Below, one piece after another: positions 10,107-18,796 of a stretch of DNA of 36,216 bases (its first letter is position 1; every line of letters begins with the position of its first letter). The stretch comes from Verrucomicrobiota bacterium (lineage in GTDB: Bacteria; Verrucomicrobiota; Kiritimatiellia; UBA8416; SLMC01). The notes beneath the pieces were generated by a model, which worked only from the letters and a program-made list of their open reading frames with translations, was not told the DNA's origin and searched no databases. Location: positions 1-36,216 of the forward strand of contig JASEHE010000005.1 in assembly GCA_030018915.1 (NCBI GenBank), in the 5' to 3' direction. The position numbers and the translations under genes are program-made.

Positions 10107-11747
10107 CTACATCTTGACCTCGATATCGAGGTCCTTGGCCTTGACCGTGCCGTCCTCTTTCTTTCCACCCTCGGCGGCTGCCGTGTCGGCCGCGATTTCC
10201 TCCGGCTTCTGAAAGGTTGGCAGATAGCGGTAATAAACCTGCAGCATCAGCGCGCACAGGGTCGTGTCCATCACCAGGCCCCCCTTTCCGTTGTCGACGT
10301 CCCAGTAGCCGATGTCAACCATCTTCCCGCTCGGCGCCTGAATCGCCTGTGGAATCACAATCTGCGCCTTGACCATCGGCACGGAGAACGCCTTGTTCCA
10401 GGTCTTCCAACATTCGCCGCCCTCGTGAAACCGCGCCTGGGTGTTGTAGTACCAGCGGTAGACCATGCGCCACCTATCGCCCTCAGCAGCGCGATTCCAG
10501 TCGAACTGATCGGTTGCCATAAGGTAGGCCAGAGCCCCTTTGGTCTCCGGCGATTTGCCAATCCCCAGCAACTGGTGGCTTAGAATACCCGCACCTGTCA
10601 ATCCGTGCTTGCCCGGCCCATCGTATCCGAATCCGCCGCTGGCGCTGTCGCCCTGGAAATTACATTTGAACCCTTCGATCGCTTTCTTCATCGCATTGTC
10701 GAGGTCCGGGCATTCCACGCCGGCGATCTTTCCGGCCTTCATGGCCTGGGCGGCCCAGCCCATGATGGAGGTGTCGTTGCGCGGCGCGCCTGGCGTCAAA
10801 CTATAGTCGAATCCGCCGCTCGGGTTTTGGCCGGCGATAATCACATCCATGCCCTTCCTGGCCGCTGCCTTGAGCGACGGCATCCCGATCATACTGAACG
10901 CCTCGCACACCGCATACGTGGCAATCAAATGCTCATACTGGACGTTCAGCCACGCCCCATCCTCTCTTTGGCGCTTCAGCAGCCATTTGATCGCCTTGTC
11001 CACAGTAGCCCCGAACTCCGGCGATGCCGGCGTCTCCCCGTGTGCCAGGTATGTCAGTAGCGCCAGGCCCGTGAGCCCGGCGGGGGCGTCCATCTTGCCG
11101 ATACCGCCGCCCGACGTGCTGTTCCAGCTCCCGTCGCCCTCCTGGTTCTTCTTCAGCCACCGCAGCGCCCGCAGCACCGCCCCTTCCGTCACGCCGCTGC
11201 CTCCGTGCCGCCCCAGCGCGCTGCCGCGCGCGCCCGGACTGCGGCTTCCGAAGATTCCCTTCATGATCACCGGACTCTTGATGATGGCCACGGAGTCCAG
11301 CAGCGCCGGCTGCGGGCTGAAGTCCGCGTCCGGCCCAACCGACGTTTCTTTGCTCGTCGAGGGAATGAACGTCTCGTTCACCTGCGCGACGTCGGTGGGT
11401 TCCGGCGGCTGGATTTCCGGCTCCGGCGGTGGCTCGACTTCCTTGAGTTCCTCCACAACCTTCTCCTCCCGGATGCTGACCTGCACGGTGGTGTTCTTCG
11501 CCGGCGCCAGGGCGACGACAACCGTTGCGATCAGAAGCGCGAGAGAGGGAACGACGATCCCAGCGGTCGGCGCCCAGAGCCGCAGGACTTGCAGCCTGGC
11601 CCACTTGTAGTCGCCCGATTCCTTGGGCTGCCGCAAGCCCGCGCGAATCTTCCGCCATCGCTTCCAGAACGGCATCTCCTCGAAGAGTTTCATCATCTCG
11701 TCGAGCGAATTCGACTCAACTATCTGCTGCGGGGTTTCTTCGCTCAT
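10107..11747 (-). CDS. TonB-shaped membrane protein with squalene-cyclase-like toroid (copy B)
   Basis: 546 aa from the ATG at 11747, which has AAAGGA about 7 nt upstream; a longer in-frame start at 11807 adds 20 residues without a clear ribosome site. There is a short cytoplasmic N-terminus (1-50) and one membrane segment (about 60-81). A Glu/Pro-rich periplasmic linker (about 100-120) resembles the spacer of TonB. Then comes an alpha/alpha toroid with prenyltransferase/squalene-oxidase repeats. It lacks the zinc finger of copy A. It is the last gene after exbB-exbD-exbD on the same strand, the position where a TonB would be expected, although 244 bp separate it from exbD. I infer that it receives energy from, or anchors to, the ExbB/D channel. 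No catalytic cyclase motif was seen. Confidence 0.85.
   Translation of the reverse strand: MSEETPQQIVESNSLDEMMKLFEEMPFWKRWRKIRAGLRQPKESGDYKWARLQVLRLWAPTAGIVVPSLALLIATVVVALAPAKNTTVQVSIREEKVVEELKEVEPPPEPEIQPPEPTDVAQVNETFIPSTSKETSVGPDADFSPQPALLDSVAIIKSPVIMKGIFGSRSPGARGSALGRHGGSGVTEGAVLRALRWLKKNQEGDGSWNSTSGGGIGKMDAPAGLTGLALLTYLAHGETPASPEFGATVDKAIKWLLKRQREDGAWLNVQYEHLIATYAVCEAFSMIGMPSLKAAARKGMDVIIAGQNPSGGFDYSLTPGAPRNDTSIMGWAAQAMKAGKIAGVECPDLDNAMKKAIEGFKCNFQGDSASGGFGYDGPGKHGLTGAGILSHQLLGIGKSPETKGALAYLMATDQFDWNRAAEGDRWRMVYRWYYNTQARFHEGGECWKTWNKAFSVPMVKAQIVIPQAIQAPSGKMVDIGYWDVDNGKGGLVMDTTLCALMLQVYYRYLPTFQKPEEIAADTAAAEGGKKEDGTVKAKDLDIEVKM
10109..11633 (-). repeat. 1525-bp direct repeat, copy B
   Basis: Second copy of the segment at 5444-6968, same orientation, separated from the first by 3140 bp that carry mutL and the sigma gene. 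No insertion, deletion or substitution was noticed. The homologous but diverged codons just upstream (LFEEMPFWKRWRKIRAGLR here, LFDEMSFMEKVRKVLHGIR in copy A) show that the two genes were already paralogues when this block was homogenised. Confidence 0.95.
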
Positions 11748-11817
11748 GCCGGCATCCTTTCGTGCTCGCCTCTGTTCATGGGCCTGTGTGGACAAGCTTT
11801 CGCCCACCGGAAGTTTC

Positions 11818-11834
11818 CGTTATTGGTCATAACG
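11818..11834. promoter_or_regulatory. Operator-like palindrome upstream of copy B
   Basis: Perfect 6-bp arms CGTTAT / ATAACG around a 5-nt centre, about 70 bp upstream of the copy B start within the 244-bp gap after exbD. Position and symmetry would suit a regulator site, and the unusually long gap leaves room for a separate promoter. No good -35/-10 pair was found next to it. A C-rich tract sits at about 11896-11920. Confidence 0.25.
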
Positions 11835-11991
11835 TTCCTCGACTTCAAAATTCTTAGGGCCATTGCGCGAATATTCGGCGTCCCTGGTCTCCGCCCGCCC
11901 CCCCGCCCCCCGCGCGTCCGGGAAGGCGCACAAGACCTTGCGAATAAATGAGCTACATCCGGCGCGAGAAGAGAATACCGAGGAACGGCGC

Positions 11992-12390
11992 CTACATGCT
12001 GAACACGGAAAGATTCCGGAGTTCGACCTCCCAGCAGATGTCCAGTACCGTGACGAGTTTCCCGTGCAGGGATTGGCCTGTGCACTTGATCACGACTGGC
12101 GCCTTTTTGTCGTAGGAGGCCAGTTCCCGCAGCCGCGCCTCAAGCTGGTCGCTGGTCATGATGCGGCCGTTCATGCTGAAGCCGGTTTGCAAGTGGCCCA
12201 CGAGAATCTCGATTAGGTTCTCAATCTGTTCCTCACGCTGGTTGGGGTCCGGGGCGGGCCGGGAGATGTCCAGGTGCGAGAAGATGTCCTCCTGTTTTAT
12301 GGTGACAATGAAGAAAATCAGGAGTTGGAAGACGACGTCAATCATCGGCGTCATCATGATCCGAGGCTTTTCTTCCAATCGCCTGGACAT
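11992..12390 (-). CDS. ExbD/TolR-family proton-channel subunit (second)
   Basis: 132 aa. A short cytoplasmic N-terminus is followed by one membrane helix beginning MTPMIDVVFQLLIFFIVT. D18 is the conserved membrane aspartate that carries protons in ExbD/TolR/MotB-like proteins. The remainder is a small periplasmic domain. The start at 12390 lies 36 bp after the previous exbD stop. Two successive ExbD paralogues differ strongly outside the membrane helix, so the channel may be a heteromer or each may serve a different partner. Family assignment is firm; the partner is inferred from the neighbourhood. Confidence 0.93.
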   Translation of the reverse strand: MSRRLEEKPRIMMTPMIDVVFQLLIFFIVTIKQEDIFSHLDISRPAPDPNQREEQIENLIEILVGHLQTGFSMNGRIMTSDQLEARLRELASYDKKAPVVIKCTGQSLHGKLVTVLDICWEVELRNLSVFSM

Positions 12391-12426
12391 ACCCCACCAT
12401 CCTTTCCTTGTCTGGCGAATTTCGGA

Positions 12427-12891
12427 CTACCGTCTGACCATGCCCCCGCCCTTGTCCCCCCGGTGCCGACCGGCCGTTGCCTTGTGTTCCTTGACAGCCA
12501 CGAAATCGAGCCGCCAGATTCCGACGTCCGTGCAGACATCCAGGACCTTGCGCACATCCTGGTGCTTGGCGCGGTAGTCGGCCCGGATCAGCACGGGAAA
12601 CTCCGCCGAGCCGTATCGCTTCCGGCGCGTTGCCAGGATGTTCCGGAGTTGGCTCGCGCCGTGGGTCTTTCCATGGATGCTGATCGCGCCTCGGCGATCC
12701 ACTTCGACAATGAACAACCGCGGGTCCTGGACGTCCTGGATCACCGGCCCGTGCACGGCGTCCTCGAGGATGATGTCTTCGTTTACCTGCTCGTTGAGCT
12801 TGATCGTGACGATGAAGAAGATCATGAGCTGAAACACGACGTCAATCATCGGCGTCATGTTAACCTCGGGATCGTCAAGTTTCTTCCTCAT
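12427..12891 (-). CDS. ExbD/TolR-family proton-channel subunit (first)
   Basis: 154 aa from the ATG at 12891, with GGAGG 4-5 nt upstream. The membrane helix NMTPMIDVVFQLMIFFIVT includes the key aspartate D17. The periplasmic part contains FIVEVDRRGAISIHG and PVLIRADYRAKHQDVRKVLD, the typical ExbD beta-hairpin and helix. The tail from about residue 137 is basic and Gly-rich (GRHRGDKGGG). It sits 43 bp after exbB. With ExbB it should form an inner-membrane channel that converts proton flow into movement or tension on a periplasm-spanning partner. Confidence 0.93.
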   Translation of the reverse strand: MRKKLDDPEVNMTPMIDVVFQLMIFFIVTIKLNEQVNEDIILEDAVHGPVIQDVQDPRLFIVEVDRRGAISIHGKTHGASQLRNILATRRKRYGSAEFPVLIRADYRAKHQDVRKVLDVCTDVGIWRLDFVAVKEHKATAGRHRGDKGGGMVRR

Positions 12892-12934
12892 AACGTCCTC
12901 CCCGCCGGATGCGGGAGTCCGGCAGTCGAGCCGC

Positions 12935-13744
12935 CTACTCCTGGACCACTTCCACGTTGCGCAGGTCCTTGATGAGTTCCATTGTAAGCGCTTCCATCCT
13001 GAGCACGATCTTGTTGGCCATGTTCCGGAAGAAAAAGAACCCGCCGACCGACGGCACGGAAATGATGAGCCCGACAGCCGTGGTATAGAGCGCCTGGCCG
13101 ATAGCCATGGCCAGGTACCCGACATCCACGCTGCCCTTGGAGATTTCCGCGAAGGCCCAGATCATGCCTTGCACGGTGCCGAGAAGACCCAGCATGGGCG
13201 ACACGTTCGACATGACCGAGATCCAGTTGACTCTTTGCATCATCCTCTCGGCCTCGAGGTCCGCCGCCGTGCGAATCGCCTCCTGAATGACGTCGAACCC
13301 TTCCTCCACGTGGCTGAATCCGGCTGTTAAGATGTTGGCCAGCGGCCCGGGGTCGTCTTCGCAATTCTGGAGGGCCTTCACGACATCGCCTTCGCCCATG
13401 GCCTGCGTGACGTTGGACACGAGGGCCGGAGACATGATTCGCCTCTCCTGAATCAGGATATAGCAGTCAACCATGAGGTACACCGCGATGCCGCCCGAAC
13501 CGAACAGCCCGATCCACAGGAGCACGCCCATCACTCCGGAGCCGCCGATGACCGCGAAAAGACCCCAGGACTGCGGCGCTCGCTCCGCAGCAACGGCTTT
13601 TCCGGACTCATCCGCCAGTTGCCCCACGCCACTGGCCCCGGAGGCGGGAGCGGCCGGCGCTTGAGCGGACGCACACATGGCAGCCAACCACAACGACGCG
13701 ATTCCGACAAGCATTGCGATCCCCGCGAACTTAGTCTTCCTCAT
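12935..13744 (-). CDS. ExbB/TolQ/MotA-family proton-channel protein with signal peptide
   Basis: 269 aa from the ATG at 13744. A signal peptide-like start (MRKTKFAGIAMLVG, cleavage possible after ASA at about 25-27) leads to an Ala/Pro-rich stretch. Three membrane helices follow at about 65-95, 182-202 and 213-240. The core signature MSNVSPMLGLLGTVQGMIWAF and the AIGQALYTTAVGLIISVPSV helix are typical of ExbB/TolQ. The extra N-terminal secreted segment is longer than in E. coli TolQ but common in ExbB relatives. It lies 130 bp after the TPR protein and directly precedes two exbD genes. The 13745-13874 gap contains a TTCCAG-rich tract only. Confidence 0.94.
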   Translation of the reverse strand: MRKTKFAGIAMLVGIASLWLAAMCASAQAPAAPASGASGVGQLADESGKAVAAERAPQSWGLFAVIGGSGVMGVLLWIGLFGSGGIAVYLMVDCYILIQERRIMSPALVSNVTQAMGEGDVVKALQNCEDDPGPLANILTAGFSHVEEGFDVIQEAIRTAADLEAERMMQRVNWISVMSNVSPMLGLLGTVQGMIWAFAEISKGSVDVGYLAMAIGQALYTTAVGLIISVPSVGGFFFFRNMANKIVLRMEALTMELIKDLRNVEVVQE

Positions 13745-13874
13745 TGACGATCCTGTCCTTTCTATGTCTCTCGTTTTGGTTGCGGTTGTCAGCATTATGC
13801 GCTTTTCGCTCTTCGCTTTTCCAGGTTCCAGTTTCACGCCGCTTCCGGGCGAAGTTCCGGACGCAGCGCAGAGA

Positions 13875-14705
13875 CTACTCCAATCCTTTGAGGTTTCTAC
13901 TGTAGGAGCTTTCGGGATAATCATTCAATAATTTTCTTTTCCATTTCTCCGCGTGCGAATGCTCGCCGAGTTTCTCATGGGCCTTCATGGCCTTGGCCAA
14001 GGCCTCGGGCTGGGCGTGTTTCACGTCCTGGAACAGCATGATGGTGCGCAGATAGCCGTCAACCAGCGCGTCCTTGGTGTTGCCCGCATCCATCTCGATA
14101 TCGCCGCGCGCAATCTGCGCCATGGCGACCGTGTCCCTGGGCCCGCTCTCGATGGCGTCCAGCAGCGTCTTCTTGAGCCTGACGATCAGGCCCGCCTGCC
14201 GCAAAGCCTGCCAGTAGGTCCGGCAGATTTCTCCCGAACGAATCGCGTCTGGGTTCGAGTCGGCAACCATATCCAGATATTCCACCGCCTCCTTGGGCTT
14301 CTTCATCTTTAGGTAGGCCTCGGCCAGCCACCGCGCTGCCGAGACGTCCCACTTGAGCATGGTGTATTCCTTGACAATGCCCTCCAGAGTCGGGATGGCT
14401 GACGAAGGCGTCCGCTGCGAATACTGAACGGCCGCGTCCAGATTGGCCGGCTTTGGAACATCCAGGCCCTTGACCTGATCCAGCGCAATCTGAATCGTCA
14501 CGCCGCCCGGCATGCCGATGAGGTACTTCTTTTGCGACGGCAGCCATCGAATCGGCGCCAGACCATTGTTGGGAACCCGCTGGCCATTGATCTTGATCAC
14601 GGCGCCGCGGACTTCGGCGCGCGCCGGCGAGGCGCCTAGAAGCAGCGGAGCCAAAATCAACCCGGCTAGGACGGCTCGCCAAGTTATGCGACAGGATGTG
14701 TTCAT
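13875..14705 (-). CDS. Secreted TPR-like repeat protein
   Basis: 276 aa. Signal peptide at 1-31 (MNTSCRITWRAVLAGLILAP, then ASPARA). After a short beta-rich region (VRGAVIKINGQRVPNNG), helical pairs of TPR type follow: AARWLAEAYLKMKKPKEAVEYL, then GDIEMDAGNTKDALVDGYLR, and a C-terminal AEKWKRKLLNDYPESSYSR typical of BamD/YbgF-like TPRs. Its ATG overlaps the stop of the larger TPR gene by 4 bp (ATGA), so translation is coupled. It is likely a periplasmic or outer-membrane-associated scaffold for the ExbB/ExbD machine encoded downstream. No enzymatic motif. Confidence 0.82.
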   Translation of the reverse strand: MNTSCRITWRAVLAGLILAPLLLGASPARAEVRGAVIKINGQRVPNNGLAPIRWLPSQKKYLIGMPGGVTIQIALDQVKGLDVPKPANLDAAVQYSQRTPSSAIPTLEGIVKEYTMLKWDVSAARWLAEAYLKMKKPKEAVEYLDMVADSNPDAIRSGEICRTYWQALRQAGLIVRLKKTLLDAIESGPRDTVAMAQIARGDIEMDAGNTKDALVDGYLRTIMLFQDVKHAQPEALAKAMKAHEKLGEHSHAEKWKRKLLNDYPESSYSRNLKGLE

Positions 14706-17700
14706 GGTTTGTTTTCCTCCGCTGGTTTTGCCAGCGCGGGTTGAGCCAGCGCCCTGGCGGTCGCATCTGGCTTCGGCTCGGCCGGTTTGCCATCGATCTT
14801 TGCCGGTTCGGCGGCCGGCGCGTTCGTGGCGGTTGGCGCCGCCGCGCCGGGCCCTTCCGCGCCCGTCTCCGGCGTCGCCACTGGCTTCCCGGTCGGAGTC
14901 TTCGGCGACTGGTCGGGCGAGATGCCTTCCAGGACCATCTTGGTTTGGGCCTCGCCGCGCCACTTCCGCACGTCGTCCACGTATTTTCCGCCGCTCGCAA
15001 AACTCTCCAAATACTCGTTGCAGCGATCCCAGCCGTCCTTCCACCGCTTGCTCTTCATATGGAGAGGGATCGCCAGATGAAACGCTTCTTCCATGCGCAT
15101 CCGGACTTTCGCGTCCTCCAGGTCGCCCGTGGTGCAGAGCGACCACAACGGCACAATCGCTTTTCCGATCGCCGCCTCGACGCTCTGTGGATCGCCCCAC
15201 TTTTCCTCGGCCTCCACCACGGACAGGAATATCTTGCCGATGGCCAGTTGCGCAAAGGCTTGCTCGCCGGCGGTCTTCATGTAGCGGCGGGCAAAATTGA
15301 CGTTCTTGACCGCCTCGTTGAAAAACTTGATCCGTTTCTCGCGATCCTGTTCCTTGGCGGCCTGCTCGGCGTAGGCGCGGCTCAGGTAGAATGCGGCGTC
15401 CACGATGCTCCTGGACTGCGGGTAGTCCTTCTTGACCGCTTCCAGCGCCTTGACGGCCTCGTCGCCTAGATTGAGCTCGGTCGCGCACTTGCCCTGCCCG
15501 AGCACGGCCAGCTCGTGGGCTGTCGCGCCTTTCTTGGCGTTTTCCACCACTTTGCGGAACGCCTGCAGAGCAATCTCGTGCTCCTTAGCCTCCGCCAGCT
15601 TCAGGCCCGCAATTAGAATCTGCATCTCGTTGTACTGGGCGCCACCGGCCGCAAACATGTCCTTGAACGCCCTGATGGCCTCGTCGCGCATACCGAGCTG
15701 GAGCAGGTTCATGGCGAGGATGAACTTGGAGTTCTTCGCCTCATCGCTCTCCGGGTATTGTTTCTGCAGCTTCTTCAGCGCCTCTTTCGCCTTGTTGGCG
15801 TCTTCGAGGATCGTGTGCAGTGTCCCGAGTTGCGCCAGGGCCGACGGCGCGAAACGGGAGTTGGGGAACTCCTGCGCCAGCCGCGAGTGGCTGGCGATCG
15901 CCATCTGCTTGAGCTCGCCCACCTTGTCCGCCGGCCGGGTCAGCATCGAGTAGCACATGCCCGTGTAGTAGAGCGATCCCTGGAGCATGATCTGGTTGTT
16001 TTCCTTGTCGTCCGGCTTCTGGGAGTTGTGCGGATGAGCGGGATCGCTCAGAATCTTGATTAGGTCGCCGAACCGCTTGATGGCTGTGGCCAGGTGCTTC
16101 TCGCCGGCTTCCTTCTTTGCGTCGTCGCCTTTGCGGACATAATCGGAGCCCAGCGACTCGTAGGCATAGGCCAGGCGGTACATCGAGGCGACCAGGAGCT
16201 GCCCCGGCGCCGTCTCTTTTTTCAGCGACTCGATCAGGGCCAGAAGCGTTTTGGTTTCCTGGATGAACTCCTCCTTCTTGTTGTAGCATTGCGCGATCTT
16301 GCTCAAGGCCGGGTGAAAAACGCGGTTGCCCGTGTAGTTGGTCTGAATCTGGGCGAAATAGGCGAGCGCGCCGTCCATGTTGCCCGCGTCGAAAAGTTGC
16401 CGGCCGAATTCGAAGAGCTTCTCCGGCGCGCGGGGATGACGCGCAAACGACTGGAAGAACGCGCTGTAGGCCACCGCTTTGCGGTCTGCTCGCTTCAGTT
16501 CCTCGCATTTGCCGGCGATCCTCAGCAACTGGTCGCCCGCCTTGACCGACAACGCCTTGTTCTTGTTGAAGCGCTCCGCGACGTATCGGACGATCATGTC
16601 CACGCAACGGTCGTTCATGACCCGGTCGTCTTCGGACACGTTTTCGAGCGCGTTCATTTCAATGTGGCAGGTCGCCAGATCGGCAAAGGCATAAACCGCA
16701 GGTTCGCCTTCAGGGAACATCTTGAGCGCCAGGAAGCATGCCTCGGCCGCATCCTTGTACTGATTCTGGTTCAGCAGGACCCGCGCCTCATGGAACTGGG
16801 CCTTCTCGATCTCGGCCAGTTTCTCCGGCGGAATGGTAAGAGCGATCGTCGCGCCGAGTTCCTCCAGCAATTTCCGGGCTTCTCCCGCCTTTTCCATCGC
16901 ATCCGGCGCCCAGGTCGAACTCGGATAGTTGTAGAAAACGTTCATGAAATGAATGTAGGCGCCGTCGCCACCCTTGCCCTTTTCGTCCTTGTTGGCCAGC
17001 AGATTGAACGCCTTTTCCTTGTCCCCGTCGTTCTTGATAGGAAAGAGTTTCTGGGCTTCCTTCAGCTTCATTTCGCCAAGCAGGTATCGGCATTGAGCCA
17101 GGGGACTGTGCTTGGTGAGGTTGACGCATTGTTTCTGTTCCTCGTGCCGCAGGGCGCCGTCCAACTGCACGATTTGCTCCCAGGAGTTTTCCACCTGAAA
17201 CATGGCCCCTTCCACGTCGTTCTCCATGACTTTCATGTGGGCCATCATGGTCATGGCCTTCCCGAACCACAGGTCGGTCGAAGCGCCGTAAAGGACTTCG
17301 TCCAGCAGTTTCTCGACCTCCCGGAAGATCGCCTTGCGGACGTCCGGCTTGGCCTCCTCGGCGTCCTTGAGCATCAGTTCCGCCGTCTCGGCCATGATTT
17401 GGCGCTTCACGTGCTTCTTGAGCTGAGCCTTGAGTGTCGCACGGTAGGCCTCGATGGCTGCCGCCCGATCCCCCATCAGTATCAGCAGCTGCGCGCACTT
17501 GTACGCGGAATCGCGAAAGAACTTGTTGAGTTCCTTCGGCGGGCCATCCTTGTATTTCCTGAAGAAACCGTCGTACAGGCCTCGCGCTTCCTTGTACTTG
17601 CCCCATGCGTAGTAGCCGTCGGCCAGCGCCAGCTTCATGGCCCAGGCCGCCGCGCTCTCCTGGTCCGCCTCCTGGGCGATGACGCGCTTGACCTCGTCGA

Positions 17701-18031
17701 ACTTACCCAGCGCAATCAGCCCCTGCAGTTGAATCACCTTAAAACGCGGTCCGACGGCGTCGGGATTCAAGCGGCCCAGAACAATCTTGGCGTAGTCGGG
17801 AAGGCCGTTGTTCGTGAGCATCTCGGCATATTTGAGCTCCAACTCGATAACCGCGTCGAGTTCAGCCTCCTTTTCCTTCTCCTCATCGTCACCCTCCGCC
17901 GGAACGGCCTCCTCGGCGACCGGTTCCTCCTCCATCGGACCGGCCTTCGCCGGTCCCTTGACAGCCGCGCCGGCCGGCGCGAAACTCAGGCAAAGGGAAA
18001 ATAGAAACAGGGAAGCCCACTTGGTCGGCAT
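14702..18031 (-). CDS. Large secreted TPR-repeat protein
   Basis: 1109 aa from the ATG at 18031 (AGGGG about 9 nt upstream; an in-frame ATG at 18049 is less likely). Signal peptide of about 25 residues ending APAGAA. A very acidic segment follows (about 35-60), then more than 900 residues of helical repeats with TPR features, for example ALKKLQKQYPESDEAKNSKF and VKKDYPQSRSIVDAAFYLSR. The tail is Pro/Ala/Glu-rich (about 1030-1109). Such YPxS repeats resemble YbgF, BamD and other envelope TPR proteins. It is the first gene of the operon leading through TPR2 and ExbB/ExbD to copy B, behind a good promoter. A periplasmic scaffold or outer-membrane partner is inferred. Confidence 0.85.
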   Translation of the reverse strand: MPTKWASLFLFSLCLSFAPAGAAVKGPAKAGPMEEEPVAEEAVPAEGDDEEKEKEAELDAVIELELKYAEMLTNNGLPDYAKIVLGRLNPDAVGPRFKVIQLQGLIALGKFDEVKRVIAQEADQESAAAWAMKLALADGYYAWGKYKEARGLYDGFFRKYKDGPPKELNKFFRDSAYKCAQLLILMGDRAAAIEAYRATLKAQLKKHVKRQIMAETAELMLKDAEEAKPDVRKAIFREVEKLLDEVLYGASTDLWFGKAMTMMAHMKVMENDVEGAMFQVENSWEQIVQLDGALRHEEQKQCVNLTKHSPLAQCRYLLGEMKLKEAQKLFPIKNDGDKEKAFNLLANKDEKGKGGDGAYIHFMNVFYNYPSSTWAPDAMEKAGEARKLLEELGATIALTIPPEKLAEIEKAQFHEARVLLNQNQYKDAAEACFLALKMFPEGEPAVYAFADLATCHIEMNALENVSEDDRVMNDRCVDMIVRYVAERFNKNKALSVKAGDQLLRIAGKCEELKRADRKAVAYSAFFQSFARHPRAPEKLFEFGRQLFDAGNMDGALAYFAQIQTNYTGNRVFHPALSKIAQCYNKKEEFIQETKTLLALIESLKKETAPGQLLVASMYRLAYAYESLGSDYVRKGDDAKKEAGEKHLATAIKRFGDLIKILSDPAHPHNSQKPDDKENNQIMLQGSLYYTGMCYSMLTRPADKVGELKQMAIASHSRLAQEFPNSRFAPSALAQLGTLHTILEDANKAKEALKKLQKQYPESDEAKNSKFILAMNLLQLGMRDEAIRAFKDMFAAGGAQYNEMQILIAGLKLAEAKEHEIALQAFRKVVENAKKGATAHELAVLGQGKCATELNLGDEAVKALEAVKKDYPQSRSIVDAAFYLSRAYAEQAAKEQDREKRIKFFNEAVKNVNFARRYMKTAGEQAFAQLAIGKIFLSVVEAEEKWGDPQSVEAAIGKAIVPLWSLCTTGDLEDAKVRMRMEEAFHLAIPLHMKSKRWKDGWDRCNEYLESFASGGKYVDDVRKWRGEAQTKMVLEGISPDQSPKTPTGKPVATPETGAEGPGAAAPTATNAPAAEPAKIDGKPAEPKPDATARALAQPALAKPAEENKP

Positions 18032-18059
18032 GTGACGGACCCCTGCCATGACGACGCCA

Positions 18060-18089
18060 TGTATACCACAATACGGTCGGCCCGGTCAA
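18060..18089 (-). promoter_or_regulatory. Sigma-70-type promoter for the TPR-ExbBD operon
   Basis: On the minus strand TTGACC (18089-18084), an 18-nt spacer and TATACA (18065-18060). Transcription would begin near 18052, about 20 nt before the TPR gene start at 18031. Both hexamers match 5 of 6 consensus bases. The divergent thpR gene has a TTGACA at 18173-18178 without a good -10. Confidence 0.6.
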
Positions 18090-18208
18090 GTAGAAGAAAT
18101 CGAAAAATGCGCCCGCTTCTTGCCATCCCACACCACGTGAATGACCCATTGCCGAAAATATCGCCAATTGCGTTGACAGGTCCGGACGCCCGTGAAAAAG
18201 TGTCGACT

Positions 18209-18796
18209 ATGCGGCAGGCCGATACGCGGGACGTCTTCATCCGCGCCTTTGTGGCGCTCGGTCCGTCCGACGACGCGCGCCGAAACCTCTCGATCGCGCA
18301 GGCTGCCCTGAAGAAAACGCGCGCGCGCGTCGGGTGGGTTCCGCCCGAAAACATCCACGTCTCGCTCTTCTTCCTCGGCAATATCACCCGGGACTTGGTG
18401 GCCCCGGTCGCCGCCGCGTTGGATCAGGCGGCCGCCCAAACCCGGCCGTTCTCCGCGCGCATTGTCGGCATCGGCTCATTCGGCGGTCGCCTGTCGCCCC
18501 GCGTAATCTGGGCGGGCGTGGCCGATCCCACCGAAATCCGCGCCCTGCATGAGCGCCTGGCCCTGCGGCTCAGGGGCGTGGGGCTCACGCTGGAAACGCG
18601 CGAATTCAAGCCGCACATCACCCTCGGCCGCGCGCTCTCTCCACGCGGCGCTCAGGACCTTGTGAAGGCCATGGAGGCGCTGGCCGCGCGCGATTTCGGG
18701 CCGGTCGCTTGCTCAGAGGCGCTCCTCATGCGCAGCGTTTTGTCGGCCGACGGCGCCCGCTACACCATCCTCCACCGGGCGGCGTTCGCCGCATAG
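18209..18796 (+). CDS. thpR: RNA 2',3'-cyclic phosphodiesterase (LigT/2H family)
   Basis: 195 aa from the ATG at 18209; the reading frame is open to 18032 but the earlier residues do not look like the family, and RDVFIRAFVAL should be the first strand. Two HxTx-like catalytic motifs are present: HVSL at 50-53 and HITL at 136-139, the pair that defines the 2H phosphoesterases. The enzyme opens 2',3'-cyclic phosphate ends of RNA. It is divergent from the TPR operon. Its last 84 bp overlap the 3' end of the oppositely oriented gene at 18713. Confidence 0.9.
   Translation: MRQADTRDVFIRAFVALGPSDDARRNLSIAQAALKKTRARVGWVPPENIHVSLFFLGNITRDLVAPVAAALDQAAAQTRPFSARIVGIGSFGGRLSPRVIWAGVADPTEIRALHERLALRLRGVGLTLETREFKPHITLGRALSPRGAQDLVKAMEALAARDFGPVACSEALLMRSVLSADGARYTILHRAAFAA

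Noticed and set aside
5444-11633. The long direct repeats as ends of a composite transposon
   Set aside because: Each repeat is the 3' part of a gene ending at its stop codon. There is no transposase, no terminal inverted repeat and no target duplication, and the DNA between holds ordinary mutL and a sigma gene.
16094-18004. Long open frame (636 codons) on the plus strand
   Set aside because: It lies entirely antisense to the large TPR protein, which has a signal peptide, repeats, promoter and ribosome site. Long antisense frames are expected in GC-rich coding DNA.
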